A DNA stretch of 64,000 nt from Chryseobacterium cheonjiense (GCF_012927265.1 NZ_JABBGF010000003.1:496001-560000); one strand, 5' to 3'. Positions 36,080 to 44,887 are shown, counted from the first letter of the stretch. Made by a program: numbers and translations. The notes: generated by a model not told the origin, from the letters alone.

Positions 36080-36139
36080 TAAAGCATCCTAAAAAAGCTT
36101 AATAATAAGCAAGTCTGTACATATTAGAATCAATTATTT

Positions 36140-36409
36140 ATGTGTAATTATATATTCCAGAATATTATTTTCTTAATCATTATTCTCCTATATATATACT
36201 TTATATTGGATTTTAGATTTAAGAAAGAAAATTTTAATTTTAAAAATTATTTAAAGAAAAGAAGAAAGCAATCCACCTTATCAATGTTTATGGATATAAA
36301 TGGTTGGCAAGCGGCGATCGCTTCTTTAATATTTACTATAATATATTTTTTTATCAAACGTGGAGTCTTAACTGATATTTTAAGCATTTTTAAAATTACT
36401 GTATGTTAA
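36140..36409 (+). CDS. Small membrane protein, hypothetical
   Basis: The 89-residue product has two hydrophobic segments (IFQNIIFLIIILLYIYFILD; WQAAIASLIFTIIYFFIK) separated by a basic linker (FKNYLKKRRKQSTLSMFM). I recognise no family. The DNA is more AT-rich than the neighbours. A clean terminator 20 bases after the stop makes it likelier that the gene is real, but no promoter box was found. Confidence 0.5.
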   Translation: MCNYIFQNIIFLIIILLYIYFILDFRFKKENFNFKNYLKKRRKQSTLSMFMDINGWQAAIASLIFTIIYFFIKRGVLTDILSIFKITVC

Positions 36410-36429
36410 TCAGTTTATATGTTAAAAAA

Positions 36430-36462
36430 CAAAACCACTGCATTTTTTGCAGTGGTTTTTCA
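36430..36462 (+). terminator. Terminator
   Basis: AAAACCACTGCA and TGCAGTGGTTTT form a 12-bp stem around TTTT, followed by T residues. Confidence 0.9.
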
Positions 36463-36499
36463 TTACATTAAAGCCAATCGGACAAAAACAAAAATAATC

Positions 36500-36507
36500 T
36501 ATATTTG
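36500..36507 (+). promoter_or_regulatory. -7 box (TATATTTG) for the M20 peptidase
   Basis: TATATTTG matches TAnnTTTG and lies 46 bases before the ATG at 36554. It comes after the ATG of a longer open frame, so supports the later start. Confidence 0.5.
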
Positions 36508-36553
36508 TAATTCCCGTAAAACTTCACAAAAATTAAAACCCACCAAATCCACC

Positions 36554-38086
36554 ATGAAAAAACTCATCTTCATCCTCATAAGCCTTCTCATTCTCCTGAT
36601 CATTATTGTTGTAATTAAGACGTTCACTTATCCTTTTAAAAAAGTGAATACCAATACTGCTTCAGGGTGGAAAATGATAAAAGACGATTCCGCTATTCAA
36701 AGGCTGTCGGGCGGCTTGAAAATCCCGACAGTTTCCTCGGGTGAACTGGGAGAATTTAATTATTCAACATTTGATACGATTAAAGAATATCTCAAAACTT
36801 CTTATCCGCTTGTTTATCAGAATACAGAATTTGTCGAGGTCAATACCTACGGCTTGGTATTCCGGTTAAAAGGCAGTAATCCTTCCCTTGATCCCATCTT
36901 ATTTCTTTCCCACACCGATGTGGTTCCTTCCGGAGATGCTGAGGTGAAAGATAAAAGTGAAAACGTTTTCAGTCCGGATGACAGGCCTTTGCCTGCCGTA
37001 TCAGAAGTTTCGGAAGAATGGGATTTCGGACCGTTTTCCGGGGCTGTAGCGAATGGCAGAATTTACGGAAGAGGCTCCATCGATATGAAAGGAATGCTGT
37101 TCTCCCTGTTGGAATCCATGAATAACCTAATAAAAACAAAACATATTCCTCAACGCGACATCTACTTGGCCTTTGGATTTGATGAAGAAGTGGGCGGACA
37201 ACAAGGCGCCGTAAAAATTGCAGAATATTTTAAGACTAAAAATATACAGTTTGATGCCGTCTACGATGAAGGCGGTTTAATTCTTGAAAAGGGAAGTGTT
37301 GCGGGAATCGATTCAGATGTTGCAGTGATTGGATGTGCCGAAAAAGGGTTTCTTTCCGTTAAAATAAAAGTAAAAGGTCTTGGCGGACATTCCTCTATGC
37401 CTCCTTCAGAAAGTGCTATCGGAAAAGCAGCGGTCATCATGCAGCGCCTGGAGAACGATCAGGTGAAACCTGTTATGACACCGCTTATCAATCAGTTTTT
37501 TACCAATGTTGGCGGATCAATGCCTTTTGTGAATAGAATGGCTATCGCTAATCAGTGGCTCTTAAAACCTGTACTGCTTTCACAGCTCACAAAAAATAAT
37601 TCTACCAACGCGCTAGTTCGTACAACGACTGCTTTAACCATGATGAAAGGAAGCGACGCTCCCAATGTCCTTTCACCCGAAGTAGAATTTGTGGTGAATT
37701 TCAGACTTCTTCCCGGCAACTCTGTAAATGATGTGAAAAAGCACATTGCAGATGCCACCAAAGGATTTGATGTGGAAATCGAAGAAATCGACACGGTAAA
37801 AGAGGCTTCCGCCGTTTCTCCTTCAAACACGAAAGCTTTCAAATTAATTGAAGCGGCCATTAAAGAAATTCATCCGACGGCAATAGCAACCCCTTATCTC
37901 ACGGTGGGCGCAACGGATGCTTACAAATACCAGATCGTAAGCAAAAACATATACCGCTTCATGCCGATAAAAATAAACAATGCCGAAAAGCAGTCCATCC
38001 ACAGTACCAACGAATATCTCAGCGTAGAAAACTATATGAAAATGATCCACTATTTTGAATACATCATGAGAAATTATGATAAATAA
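36554..38086 (+). CDS. M20 family carboxypeptidase (CPS1-like)
   Basis: The 510-residue zinc peptidase starts MKKLIFILISLLILLIIIVV, an N-terminal membrane anchor. Metal and catalytic motifs of M20 are complete: LSHTDVVPSG (His and Asp near residue 120), YGRGSIDMKG (bridging Asp), FGFDEEVGGQQGA (catalytic Glu pair), GGHSSMPP in the dimerisation domain, and HSTNEYLSVENY with the last His ligand. Length and the long linker fit the carboxypeptidase S-like group. The start follows a -7 box and fits the anchor; the open frame upstream is part of a terminator. Confidence 0.93.
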   Translation: MKKLIFILISLLILLIIIVVIKTFTYPFKKVNTNTASGWKMIKDDSAIQRLSGGLKIPTVSSGELGEFNYSTFDTIKEYLKTSYPLVYQNTEFVEVNTYGLVFRLKGSNPSLDPILFLSHTDVVPSGDAEVKDKSENVFSPDDRPLPAVSEVSEEWDFGPFSGAVANGRIYGRGSIDMKGMLFSLLESMNNLIKTKHIPQRDIYLAFGFDEEVGGQQGAVKIAEYFKTKNIQFDAVYDEGGLILEKGSVAGIDSDVAVIGCAEKGFLSVKIKVKGLGGHSSMPPSESAIGKAAVIMQRLENDQVKPVMTPLINQFFTNVGGSMPFVNRMAIANQWLLKPVLLSQLTKNNSTNALVRTTTALTMMKGSDAPNVLSPEVEFVVNFRLLPGNSVNDVKKHIADATKGFDVEIEEIDTVKEASAVSPSNTKAFKLIEAAIKEIHPTAIATPYLTVGATDAYKYQIVSKNIYRFMPIKINNAEKQSIHSTNEYLSVENYMKMIHYFEYIMRNYDK

Positions 38087-38126
38087 ATAATAAGCAATGA
38101 GTAATAAACAATAAGTATTAGCGATT

Positions 38127-38160
38127 GTCATCCTGAACGCGAAGCAGTCGAAGGATCTCA
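38127..38160. repeat. Short dispersed repeat of the TCATCCTGAACG...GAAGGATCTCA type
   Basis: GTCATCCTGAACG ... CAGTCGAAGGATCTCA has the look of the small dispersed elements common in Bacteroidota intergenic DNA. It is related in layout to the CCCTGAGCCTGTCGAAGGG type found in the gene at 43238. Confidence 0.5.
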
Positions 38161-38203
38161 ATATAAACTTGATGCTTTCAGAATCACAAAGAACGTATAA
38201 ATT

Positions 38204-38317
38204 ACTTATGAACTGTATCTTTCTGAATCAAATGCCTTAGTGGATAAATTTGCGCAGCTTTCTAATGAAAAACGGGCGCTCTTAGCGTTAAAAATTAAAT
38301 CAGTCCGAAAAAATTAA
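38204..38317 (+). pseudogene. Short open remnant, possible gene tail
   Basis: One frame reads TYELYLSESNALVDKFAQLS then NEKRALLALKIKSVRKN and a stop, with a stop codon just upstream and no start. It looks like a coding tail; the LSNEKRALLALK stretch recalls ends of peptide-synthetase modules, but this is too short to assign. Confidence 0.25.
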
Positions 38318-38358
38318 AACAAAAAAATAACACGTCAAGTTTTGTCGCTTTACCCTAT

Positions 38359-38366
38359 TAGCTTTG
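38359..38366 (+). promoter_or_regulatory. -7 box (TAGCTTTG)
   Basis: TAGCTTTG matches TAnnTTTG and contains the TTG at 38364 that could be mistaken for a start; it supports the ATG at 38388. Confidence 0.5.
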
Positions 38367-38387
38367 TCATATCAAAATAACAACGCT

Positions 38388-39080
38388 ATGGAACTGCCAT
38401 TATATTTAAGCTTTAACGAATTTGAAAACCGGTATTACGACAATCTTGAAAAATGGTTTGAAGAATCTTGCAATACCTCCGAAACCTATTATCTGAAAGC
38501 TCTTGCAGAACTGTACAGCCCTTATTTATATTACAATTTTGCCAATGACAGGCTGCAGGCTGATGCTTCCATTCAGATTAAGGAATGCTCTTTTCCATAT
38601 TATGATAAAATAGGACTTTCTTTCTGTACCGGCTGCGAAAATGCAACGCCTAAAAGTACAAAGAGCATGAATTATATTTTCGAGTGGAAAACGATCAGCA
38701 TGATGGAATATGCACAACATATTTTAGATAAAATCAACAGGCACATTCTGGCCAATAAAGATAAAGCAGATAAAAATATACTGAACCATATCAACGATCA
38801 TGACATCATTACTTCCGGAAATGGAGCCGGATATTATGTAAACTACAGTCAGCATCAGTCTACACTGCCATTTTTGAGAGCTTACCTTCCTGTTTATGGT
38901 CAGACAGTGAACATAGCAATTTACAGAGATTTTGTTTTCTCAATAGTTCAGATTGCAGAATTTATCGATAAAAAATTAAAAGAAGTGTATGCTTTTGAAA
39001 ATACAATTTACGCAAAACTGAAATCTGATGCTAAATTCAGGGTACAGATGAGCCATCATTTTCTTACCATTTGTAATTAA
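38388..39080 (+). CDS. Hypothetical protein, 230 residues
   Basis: The product is a soluble, mostly helical protein rich in Tyr, Asn and Lys, starting MELPLYLSFNEFENRYYDNL. It has two Cys residues in FCTGCENATP and a central IFEWKTISMMEYAQHILDKI helix. No signal peptide or membrane segment and no recognised family. The ATG at 38388 is used because a -7 box covers the upstream TTG. A strong hairpin terminator follows 65 bases after the stop. Confidence 0.65.
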   Translation: MELPLYLSFNEFENRYYDNLEKWFEESCNTSETYYLKALAELYSPYLYYNFANDRLQADASIQIKECSFPYYDKIGLSFCTGCENATPKSTKSMNYIFEWKTISMMEYAQHILDKINRHILANKDKADKNILNHINDHDIITSGNGAGYYVNYSQHQSTLPFLRAYLPVYGQTVNIAIYRDFVFSIVQIAEFIDKKLKEVYAFENTIYAKLKSDAKFRVQMSHHFLTICN

Positions 39081-39144
39081 ACTAATACCAAACATTCATA
39101 TAGCTAGATTATAGTTTGAGAAGAGGTTGAGACTTTTCAAACAC

Positions 39145-39177
39145 ACCGCCTGATCTATTTTGGATCAGGCGGTTTTT
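39145..39177 (+). terminator. Terminator between convergent genes
   Basis: ACCGCCTGATC and GATCAGGCGGT form an 11-bp stem, followed by T5 on the plus strand. Confidence 0.9.
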
Positions 39178-39187
39178 ATAGTTTTTT

Positions 39188-40483
39188 TTAATTCCCAATA
39201 ACAATCCAGTCTTTGCCATCGCTTTGGATCTGGTAACGCTGACCTGAAGATATAGTATTAATCGTAACATTTGAAACATCATCGTAGATCACGGCTCCTC
39301 CGCTTACCGTTATTGTTTTCGCAGCAATTCCGTTGCTTCCGATCAATATATATATTCTGCCTTTGCAGGTATTCGGATTTGGCAGATTTATAGACGAAAC
39401 CTGGTTAAAGATTCTTACTGTATAATTATTATCAGTTATGTTGTAAACGCCTGTGGCAGTTCCGGTAGCATCATATTTCATAGACAGAGAACCCTCGGCC
39501 TGGATATTTGAATGCGGGGCATTGGTTCCCACTCCAATTCTTCCAGTACCCGTAACAACAACATCTTTCGTATTGGTATCATCTCCATCATAAAAAAAAG
39601 CATACCGGTTGGATGCTGTTCCTATATTAGGCTGGTAAAATCCGTAATAATTCGTATATCCTGAAAGACTGCTGTGAATACCGGAATAAAACCCATAATA
39701 ATTAGTAATCGTTCCGTTGATTTGTCCTGTGAATTCATTGGAAAATCCCATCATCTCAGTGGTGTTGGAGCCTGCCCTGAAATCATAGGTATTGGTAAAT
39801 CCCTTAAAACTGCTTATTGCTGTTACTTCTCCGCGATATTCATTCAAGGTTCCTACAACATTGGGATAATTGGCTGTCTGAACATTCCATAATCTGTTTC
39901 GTAGAGCCCTGAAAGTACTTGAGACCGTAGAGCCGTTTCTAAGATAAAGCAGATTTTCAATTCCGAAAACATTGGCGGCTGAAGTTCCGCTTTGAACATC
40001 AAGCGTATTATTTGCAGAAACAATAGAACCGGTATATGATGTAGAAGGATTCAGACTGATACTGACGTTGGTAAACGAGTTTCCCGCAACTTCACTTCCA
40101 ATCCTCATTCTTGTAATATTGTTTGTTCGTATGGCTAGACTTTTATTATCAATATTTCCTAAAAAATCATTAGCCTCAGAAGTCCCTGTATTACCTGTAG
40201 TATTCCAGACCGTATTGCTTTCAAGCCTTTTCCATATGCTCCCGTTAAAATAATAAAATCCCTCCGAATATACAGATGTATCTGTATTCCAAACTAAAAG
40301 AGATTTTTGCGGGTTAGCTACAGGATTGGTGGATAGATTGATCCTTGGTATCAGCAGACCTTTACTGGATGCCTGAATATCCAAAACGGAAGAAGGATCG
40401 GGATTTGTAGTTCCTATACCTACCTGAGAATAAAACATGAAACTTTTTAGACTTAATAAAAGAATAATTTTTTTCATATGCAT
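39188..40483 (-). CDS. Secreted tail-fibre-like surface protein
   Basis: The 431-residue exported protein has a signal peptide (MKKIILLLSLKSFMFYSQ) and then VGIGTTNPDPSSVLDIQASS and KGLLIPRINL. This N-terminal motif is common in Bacteroidota surface proteins with phage-tail-fibre-like architecture. The body is a series of beta-rich Asn/Ser/Thr segments, and a VGTNAPHSNIQAEGSLSMKY section near residue 315 repeats the GIGT-type motif. The last strand is YQIQSDGKDWIVIGN. No T9SS sorting domain is visible at its end. Either the Met at 40483 or the one two codons later could be the start. Confidence 0.75.
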   Translation of the reverse strand: MHMKKIILLLSLKSFMFYSQVGIGTTNPDPSSVLDIQASSKGLLIPRINLSTNPVANPQKSLLVWNTDTSVYSEGFYYFNGSIWKRLESNTVWNTTGNTGTSEANDFLGNIDNKSLAIRTNNITRMRIGSEVAGNSFTNVSISLNPSTSYTGSIVSANNTLDVQSGTSAANVFGIENLLYLRNGSTVSSTFRALRNRLWNVQTANYPNVVGTLNEYRGEVTAISSFKGFTNTYDFRAGSNTTEMMGFSNEFTGQINGTITNYYGFYSGIHSSLSGYTNYYGFYQPNIGTASNRYAFFYDGDDTNTKDVVVTGTGRIGVGTNAPHSNIQAEGSLSMKYDATGTATGVYNITDNNYTVRIFNQVSSINLPNPNTCKGRIYILIGSNGIAAKTITVSGGAVIYDDVSNVTINTISSGQRYQIQSDGKDWIVIGN

Positions 40484-40640
40484 TTTTTATCAAAGAAAAG
40501 AAATCATCTTTAATTGTGCAATTTAATTTTTGAAATTTAGTTATCAGATAGTTAGCGTATAAAAAAATACTGTAAAGTGGATACGTCCCACGAGCTCGAT
40601 ATTTTAAGAATGAAATTTAGGTAACTGCTGTATCCCTAAA

Positions 40641-40676
40641 ATAAAAAAAAACGCTGATTAAAAATCAACGTTTTTT
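40641..40676 (-). terminator. Terminator of tRNA-Ser
   Basis: On the minus strand AACGTTGAT and ATCAGCGTT pair with one mismatch around a short loop, followed by a long T-run. It lies directly after the tRNA-Ser 3' end. Confidence 0.85.
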
Positions 40677-40677
40677 G

Positions 40678-40764
40678 CAGAGAGGAAGGGATTCGAACCC
40701 TCGATACAGTTACCCGTATACTACCTTTCCAGGGTAGCTCCTTCAACCACTCGGACACCTCTCT
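40678..40764 (-). tRNA. tRNA-Ser (anticodon GGA)
   Basis: An 87-base type II tRNA. Acceptor AGAGAGG pairs with CCTCTCT and the discriminator is G; anticodon stem CTACC/GGTAG with loop CTGGAAA (anticodon GGA), long variable arm and GGTTCGAATCC in the T arm. CCA is not encoded. Confidence 0.96.
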
Positions 40765-40818
40765 ATTTGAGATTGCAAAAATAAGGGAATTTATTGAATA
40801 TCCAAATTATTATTGCAA

Positions 40819-41835
40819 TTAGTGCGAAATTTCTCCACAAAGGCTTTTTGAAAAGTTATCTTTAAAGCTGCCTGCGTAATTGGGATTGTCTATAAGGTGC
40901 ATTGCTTTAGTAATGGCACTTTCAGCAGTCATATCTCTTCCGCTGATGGCGCCGATTTTTGAAAAGATATTGCTGTTTTCATATTTCCCGAATGAGATTC
41001 CTCCTGAAATACATTGGCTTACCACCACGATTTCCGTTCCGTTGTCGCGGATCTGCTGTAAAGTTTCTACCGTTTTATCACTGCTGAAAATGGTTCCTGA
41101 GCCAAAAACCTGAAGGATCAGTACTTTCATTTTCGGGATTTCTTTAAAATGGTTGAGGTTCATACCCGGAAAAATTCTCCAGAAAATAATATCTTCCGAA
41201 ATATGATCGTCTACATGGAATTCAATTCCGGGATCGCATCGGTGAAGATTTTCTTTAATGATATTAAGATGTACCCCCGATTGACCTAAAATAGGGTAGT
41301 TCGGGCTCGAGTATGCATCAAAGTACTCCGCAGAATATTTTAGCGTTCGGTTTCCGCGAAGCAATTTGTATTCAAAATAAATGGCCACTTCCTGGATGAC
41401 TGCCTCATCATTTTCATATAAACTTGCATAGTAAAGACTGGTTAAAAGATTTTCCTTTGCGTCTGTCCGCAGATCACCGATCGGGAGTTGGGAGCCTGTG
41501 AGAATGACTGGTTTCTTCAATCCTTTCAGCATAAAGCTCAGTGCTGAAGCCGTGTAGGACATCGTATCCGTTCCGTGAAGAACCAAAAATCCGTCATATT
41601 TACCGTAATTTTTATGAATATAATGGGCGATGATTTTCCATTCCTCCGGACCCATATCAGACGAATCCAATGGTTTTGAGAAGGGGTGAACGAAAACCTC
41701 ACATTCCATCAGCGTCATTTCCGGCATTTTTTCGAAAATATTTCCAAAATCAAATGCACGGAGGCTTCCGGTTTCATAATCTTTCTCCATACCGATGGTT
41801 CCGCCGGTATAGATCAAAAGGACTTTTCGTTTCAT
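40819..41835 (-). CDS. ansA: Type I L-asparaginase
   Basis: The 338-residue cytoplasmic enzyme hydrolyses L-asparagine to aspartate and ammonia. It has both catalytic threonine motifs: LLIYTGGTIGM near the N-terminus and FLVLHGTDTMSYTASALSFM, with the Asp that completes the triad. TGSQLPIGDLRTDAKENL and the C-terminal VLILQVFGSGTIFS follow the family order. No signal peptide, so the cytoplasmic type I form. It lies between tRNA-Ser and a divergent methyltransferase, with a -7 box in the shared gap. Confidence 0.93.
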   Translation of the reverse strand: MKRKVLLIYTGGTIGMEKDYETGSLRAFDFGNIFEKMPEMTLMECEVFVHPFSKPLDSSDMGPEEWKIIAHYIHKNYGKYDGFLVLHGTDTMSYTASALSFMLKGLKKPVILTGSQLPIGDLRTDAKENLLTSLYYASLYENDEAVIQEVAIYFEYKLLRGNRTLKYSAEYFDAYSSPNYPILGQSGVHLNIIKENLHRCDPGIEFHVDDHISEDIIFWRIFPGMNLNHFKEIPKMKVLILQVFGSGTIFSSDKTVETLQQIRDNGTEIVVVSQCISGGISFGKYENSNIFSKIGAISGRDMTAESAITKAMHLIDNPNYAGSFKDNFSKSLCGEISH

Positions 41836-41880
41836 AAATGATTTTTATTAGATTTTTATTTCCCCTTCAGGAGGATTCCT

Positions 41881-41888
41881 CAAAATTA
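41881..41888 (-). promoter_or_regulatory. -7 box (TAATTTTG) for asparaginase
   Basis: Minus-strand TAATTTTG matches TAnnTTTG. The overlapping TTAATTTG at 41891 on the plus strand is a weaker candidate for the divergent methyltransferase gene. Confidence 0.5.
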
Positions 41889-41915
41889 CGTTAATTTGCA
41901 AAGATTTGAAAATGA

Positions 41916-42596
41916 ATGGAAGATTTAGCACAAACTTTTGAATATTTAAAGCAGTTTTTGACGGAAGAAAGACTTTCCAAAATTGAACATTTTTCATTAG
42001 AAAGTTCGGATTTTGTATTGCCTGTTGTAGAAGACATTTACCAGTTCCGTAATGCAGCGGCAATTGTAAGATCGGTAGAGGCCTGCGGTTTTCATAAAGT
42101 AGTGGCCCTGCAGGAAGAATACAGTTTTGAACCGAATCTCCGCGTTACAAAAGGTGCAGATACCTGGGTTGAGGTTGAAAAACTTCCCCGGAATATGGAA
42201 TCTTTCCAGAAAATCAAAGAAAGAGGATATAAAATACTCGCTGTTTCTTTAGAGAATAATGCAACCATGCTTCCCGATTATCAAATCACTGAACCTGTAG
42301 CTCTTGTTTTCGGAACCGAAATGGAAGGGGTTTCACAGGAGATTCTTGATTTTGCCGATGAAACACTCGCCATCCCGATGTACGGATTTACAAGAAGTTT
42401 TAATGTTTCTGTAGCTGCTTCAATCTGCATGTATGAACTGAAACAAAAATTAATTAAATCAGATATTAATTACAAGCTGAATGAAGAAAAACTCTTAAAA
42501 ATGAAAATCCGCTGGGCAGTGAATTCTATCCGAAGCGGACAGCAGATTTTTGAGAAATATCTAACGGACAATCAGCTTTCTGAAGTTTTTAAATAA
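41916..42596 (+). CDS. TrmH-family RNA 2'-O-methyltransferase
   Basis: The 226-residue SpoU/TrmH enzyme methylates a ribose in RNA, most likely G18 of tRNA. The three SPOUT motifs are complete: YQFRNAAAIVRSVEACGFHK, VALVFGTEMEGVSQEILDFA and IPMYGFTRSFNVSVAASICM, which form the knotted AdoMet site. The C-terminal basic helix (KMKIRWAVNSIRSGQQIF) fits tRNA binding. It has no extra N-terminal L30e-like domain, favouring TrmH over RlmB. Divergent from the asparaginase gene. Confidence 0.92.
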   Translation: MEDLAQTFEYLKQFLTEERLSKIEHFSLESSDFVLPVVEDIYQFRNAAAIVRSVEACGFHKVVALQEEYSFEPNLRVTKGADTWVEVEKLPRNMESFQKIKERGYKILAVSLENNATMLPDYQITEPVALVFGTEMEGVSQEILDFADETLAIPMYGFTRSFNVSVAASICMYELKQKLIKSDINYKLNEEKLLKMKIRWAVNSIRSGQQIFEKYLTDNQLSEVFK

Positions 42597-42854
42597 ATTT
42601 TTCTTATTCTCTAAAAACTCTTTGATGCTCTCTTTCGCCTTTTTAAGATGATTCAAAGAGATATACTGAAATTTCTCACTTGAATTACTGATGAAACTAT
42701 GGCCGGCTTTGATTTCTTGGCAGGTTAGATGTTTTTTTTGAATTTTTTCGGGTTTTCTTCGGATCACCTTCGGGTCGGCTTCTGAAAAATAGTACTTTTT
42801 CCGAAGAGTTCCCGAACAACATCCGAAGGATTGTCGAAAATATCTGATTATCTC
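42561..42854 (-). other. Unassigned open frame with about 12-base periodic TTCGG motifs
   Basis: A frame open from about 42854 to a stop at 42561 overlaps the end of the methyltransferase gene on the other strand. Its first third is built on CCGAA/TTCGG motifs spaced near 12 bases (CCTTCGG, GTTCGGG, CTTCGGA, then CCGAAGG, CCGAAGA, CCGAAAA), giving repeats such as FGCCSGTLRK and KPEKIQKK. The only candidate starts are internal (GTG at 42767). I do not call it a gene; it may be a remnant or a repeat-derived sequence. Confidence 0.35.
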
Positions 42855-43183
42855 TTAAGAATTTCATAATTTTTTCATTATTCTGTTTTATTAAATAGCT
42901 TTATGGAAGATTATTTTTTTTAAATTGAGTCAAATAAAATATTTGCTGATACTAAACTCATTTTCTTTGCCCCGTTACACATCTTCTAATTTCACACCGG
43001 ATTTTGGGGAATATTTCTAGTCTGGGAATAAAATTTGTCATCATTGAATTACACGACACCTTTTGTCGCATGTCCACAATATCTTTGCTCAATAATTCAA
43101 AAATTATAATGATAAATTAATTACTATGATAATATTCACATAAAATTTACACTGTATATCTTTTTAAGGAGAAATAAAAATAA
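42855..43183. other. Intergenic gap, about 330 bases
   Basis: AT-rich, with no coding frame that I can support. It leads to the promoter box at 43184. Confidence 0.55.
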
Positions 43184-43191
43184 TATTTTTG
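43184..43191 (+). promoter_or_regulatory. -7 box (TATTTTTG) upstream of the T9SS-Rhs run
   Basis: TATTTTTGCAG matches TAnnTTTG and lies 47 bases before the ATG at 43238. It is the likely promoter of the run of three genes. Confidence 0.55.
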
Positions 43192-43237
43192 CAGCGATTT
43201 AAAATTAATAATCAACAACTCGAAATAAACATTAAGA

Positions 43238-44887
43238 ATGAATAAAATCTACTCAGGAGCCTTATTCCTGTGCTCCGTTCTGGGCGTATCTGCCCAGGAA
43301 GTAGTCTGGCAGAAAGACATCAAATCTTCCACACAGGATTTTCTTTCCCAGGTTACCACAACCATTGACCAGCAATATTTGATAACAGGAAGCTCCATCC
43401 ACCCTTCGACAGGCTCAGGGTCCGCTCTTTCAAGAGGTTCAGGGACTGTCCCTCGACAGGCTCAGGGTACACAAAACAACGGCTACGATTTCCATCTGAT
43501 CAAACTCAACCAACAGGGAGAAGAGGTTTGGGAAAAATATTTCTCCGGACAAAACCACGATTTCTTATCGGCTACCGTGAATACCCAGGACGGCGGATTC
43601 CTTATTTCAGGAACTTCGTTTAGCAGTAAGGGGTTAGATAAAAAAGATGATTCCAAAGGAGGCTCGGACATCTGGCTGATCCGGATCAATGAATTCGGGG
43701 ATGAGCTGTGGCAGAAAACCATTGGCAGTAATTCCGATGAAGAAGCCAGAGCGGTGATCCAGACGACCGATATGGGATTCTTTGTGGCGGGAAATGTGAT
43801 GAGCGGTTCTCTTCCCTTGAATGATCCCGGAACAGCAGATCAGCGTTCCCTGAGGCTCTCAAAGGGAACGGGGGCAATTGGTTATGGATCCAAAGATGTT
43901 CTGATTGTACAATTGGATAAAAACGGGAAGGAATTATCACAACTGGTGTTGGGCGGAAAAGGTTTAGATGAAGTAGAAAAGATGATTCCTACGAAAGACG
44001 GCGGAGCTTTGCTCGGAGTGTATTCCAGAAGCAATATCGGAGGTTCAAAGAAGACCGAGAACTATGGAGAGGGAGATTTTTGGATAATTAAAATTTCGAA
44101 GGATAATAAAGTAGAATGGGAAAAGAATTTCGGAGGGAAAGGTGATGACCATTTAAGAACATTGGCTTTGACCTCGACAGGATACCTGGTTGGCGGTGAA
44201 TCAAGATCGGAACGATCCGGAAATAAAACCGTGGGCATTGAAGAAGGAACTGACCTGTGGCTGATTTCTTTAAACGAAAGAGGGGAAGAGATGTGGCAGA
44301 AATCCTACAATTTCAGGAACCGGGATGTTCTGATGGGAATGAGCGTACTGCATGCTTCAGATGATAAATCGTCAAAAGGAATTCTTTTAGGAGGTTATAC
44401 CCAGGCAGAAGGAAGGATAGAAGCTGATGATGAAACGTTCTGGATGCTGTATCTGAATGAAAAAGGCGAAGAACAATGGAGAAAACATGTGAAGGGTGAA
44501 TCCAGGAAAAGAGAGGAGCGACTTTCTGATATTAAGCTCAACAGGGACGGATCCATAATTCTAGCCGGCACCAGCGCAGAGGAATTGGGGAAAGAGAACT
44601 GGAAGATCGTGAAGCTGGGAGACAAGCAGATTGACCAACTGATTGAAAAGCAGGATATTAAGATCTACCCGAATCCGGTAACAGATTATGCGTATATAGA
44701 AATTGGATTCGACTTCAGGGAAGCGGATATTGTACTGTACGACATGGGCGGAAGACAATTGCAGAGTCTAAAAACAAAAAATAAGGTAACCAAGATCAAT
44801 ACGCAGAACCTGATTCAGGGAGCGTATCTGGTTACCGTGAAAACGAATGATAACAAAACAGCGAGTGCTAAACTGATTAAGAAATAA
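43238..44887 (+). CDS. Repeat protein with T9SS type A sorting domain
   Basis: The 549-residue secreted protein has a signal peptide (MNKIYSGALFLCSVLGVSAQ). About six beta-propeller-like units follow, each with IWLIRINEFGDELWQKTIG-type strands and a DGGFLISG loop. The C-terminus (IKIYPNPVTDYAYIEI, VLYDMGGRQL, GAYLVTVKT, ASAKLIKK) is the TIGR04183 T9SS type A signal. Two stretches that break the repeat rhythm (residues about 55-77 and 203-211) match dispersed DNA repeats. It is 5 bases before an Rhs-like gene, so it may act with it at the surface. Confidence 0.93.
   Translation: MNKIYSGALFLCSVLGVSAQEVVWQKDIKSSTQDFLSQVTTTIDQQYLITGSSIHPSTGSGSALSRGSGTVPRQAQGTQNNGYDFHLIKLNQQGEEVWEKYFSGQNHDFLSATVNTQDGGFLISGTSFSSKGLDKKDDSKGGSDIWLIRINEFGDELWQKTIGSNSDEEARAVIQTTDMGFFVAGNVMSGSLPLNDPGTADQRSLRLSKGTGAIGYGSKDVLIVQLDKNGKELSQLVLGGKGLDEVEKMIPTKDGGALLGVYSRSNIGGSKKTENYGEGDFWIIKISKDNKVEWEKNFGGKGDDHLRTLALTSTGYLVGGESRSERSGNKTVGIEEGTDLWLISLNERGEEMWQKSYNFRNRDVLMGMSVLHASDDKSSKGILLGGYTQAEGRIEADDETFWMLYLNEKGEEQWRKHVKGESRKREERLSDIKLNRDGSIILAGTSAEELGKENWKIVKLGDKQIDQLIEKQDIKIYPNPVTDYAYIEIGFDFREADIVLYDMGGRQLQSLKTKNKVTKINTQNLIQGAYLVTVKTNDNKTASAKLIKK
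43402..43468. repeat. Triple CCCTTCGACAGGCTCAGGG-type repeat inside a gene
   Basis: Three adjacent variants are CCCTTCGACAGGCTCAGGG, CTCTTTCAAGAGGTTCAGGG and CCCTCGACAGGCTCAGGG. They keep the frame and encode a Gly/Ser-rich stretch between two beta strands. Confidence 0.75.
43845..43869. repeat. Second repeat of the same type in the same gene
   Basis: GTTCCCTGAGGCTCTCAAAG then GGAAC is a palindrome-flanked variant of the CCCTGAGCCTGTCGAAGGG repeat, in frame. Confidence 0.65.
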
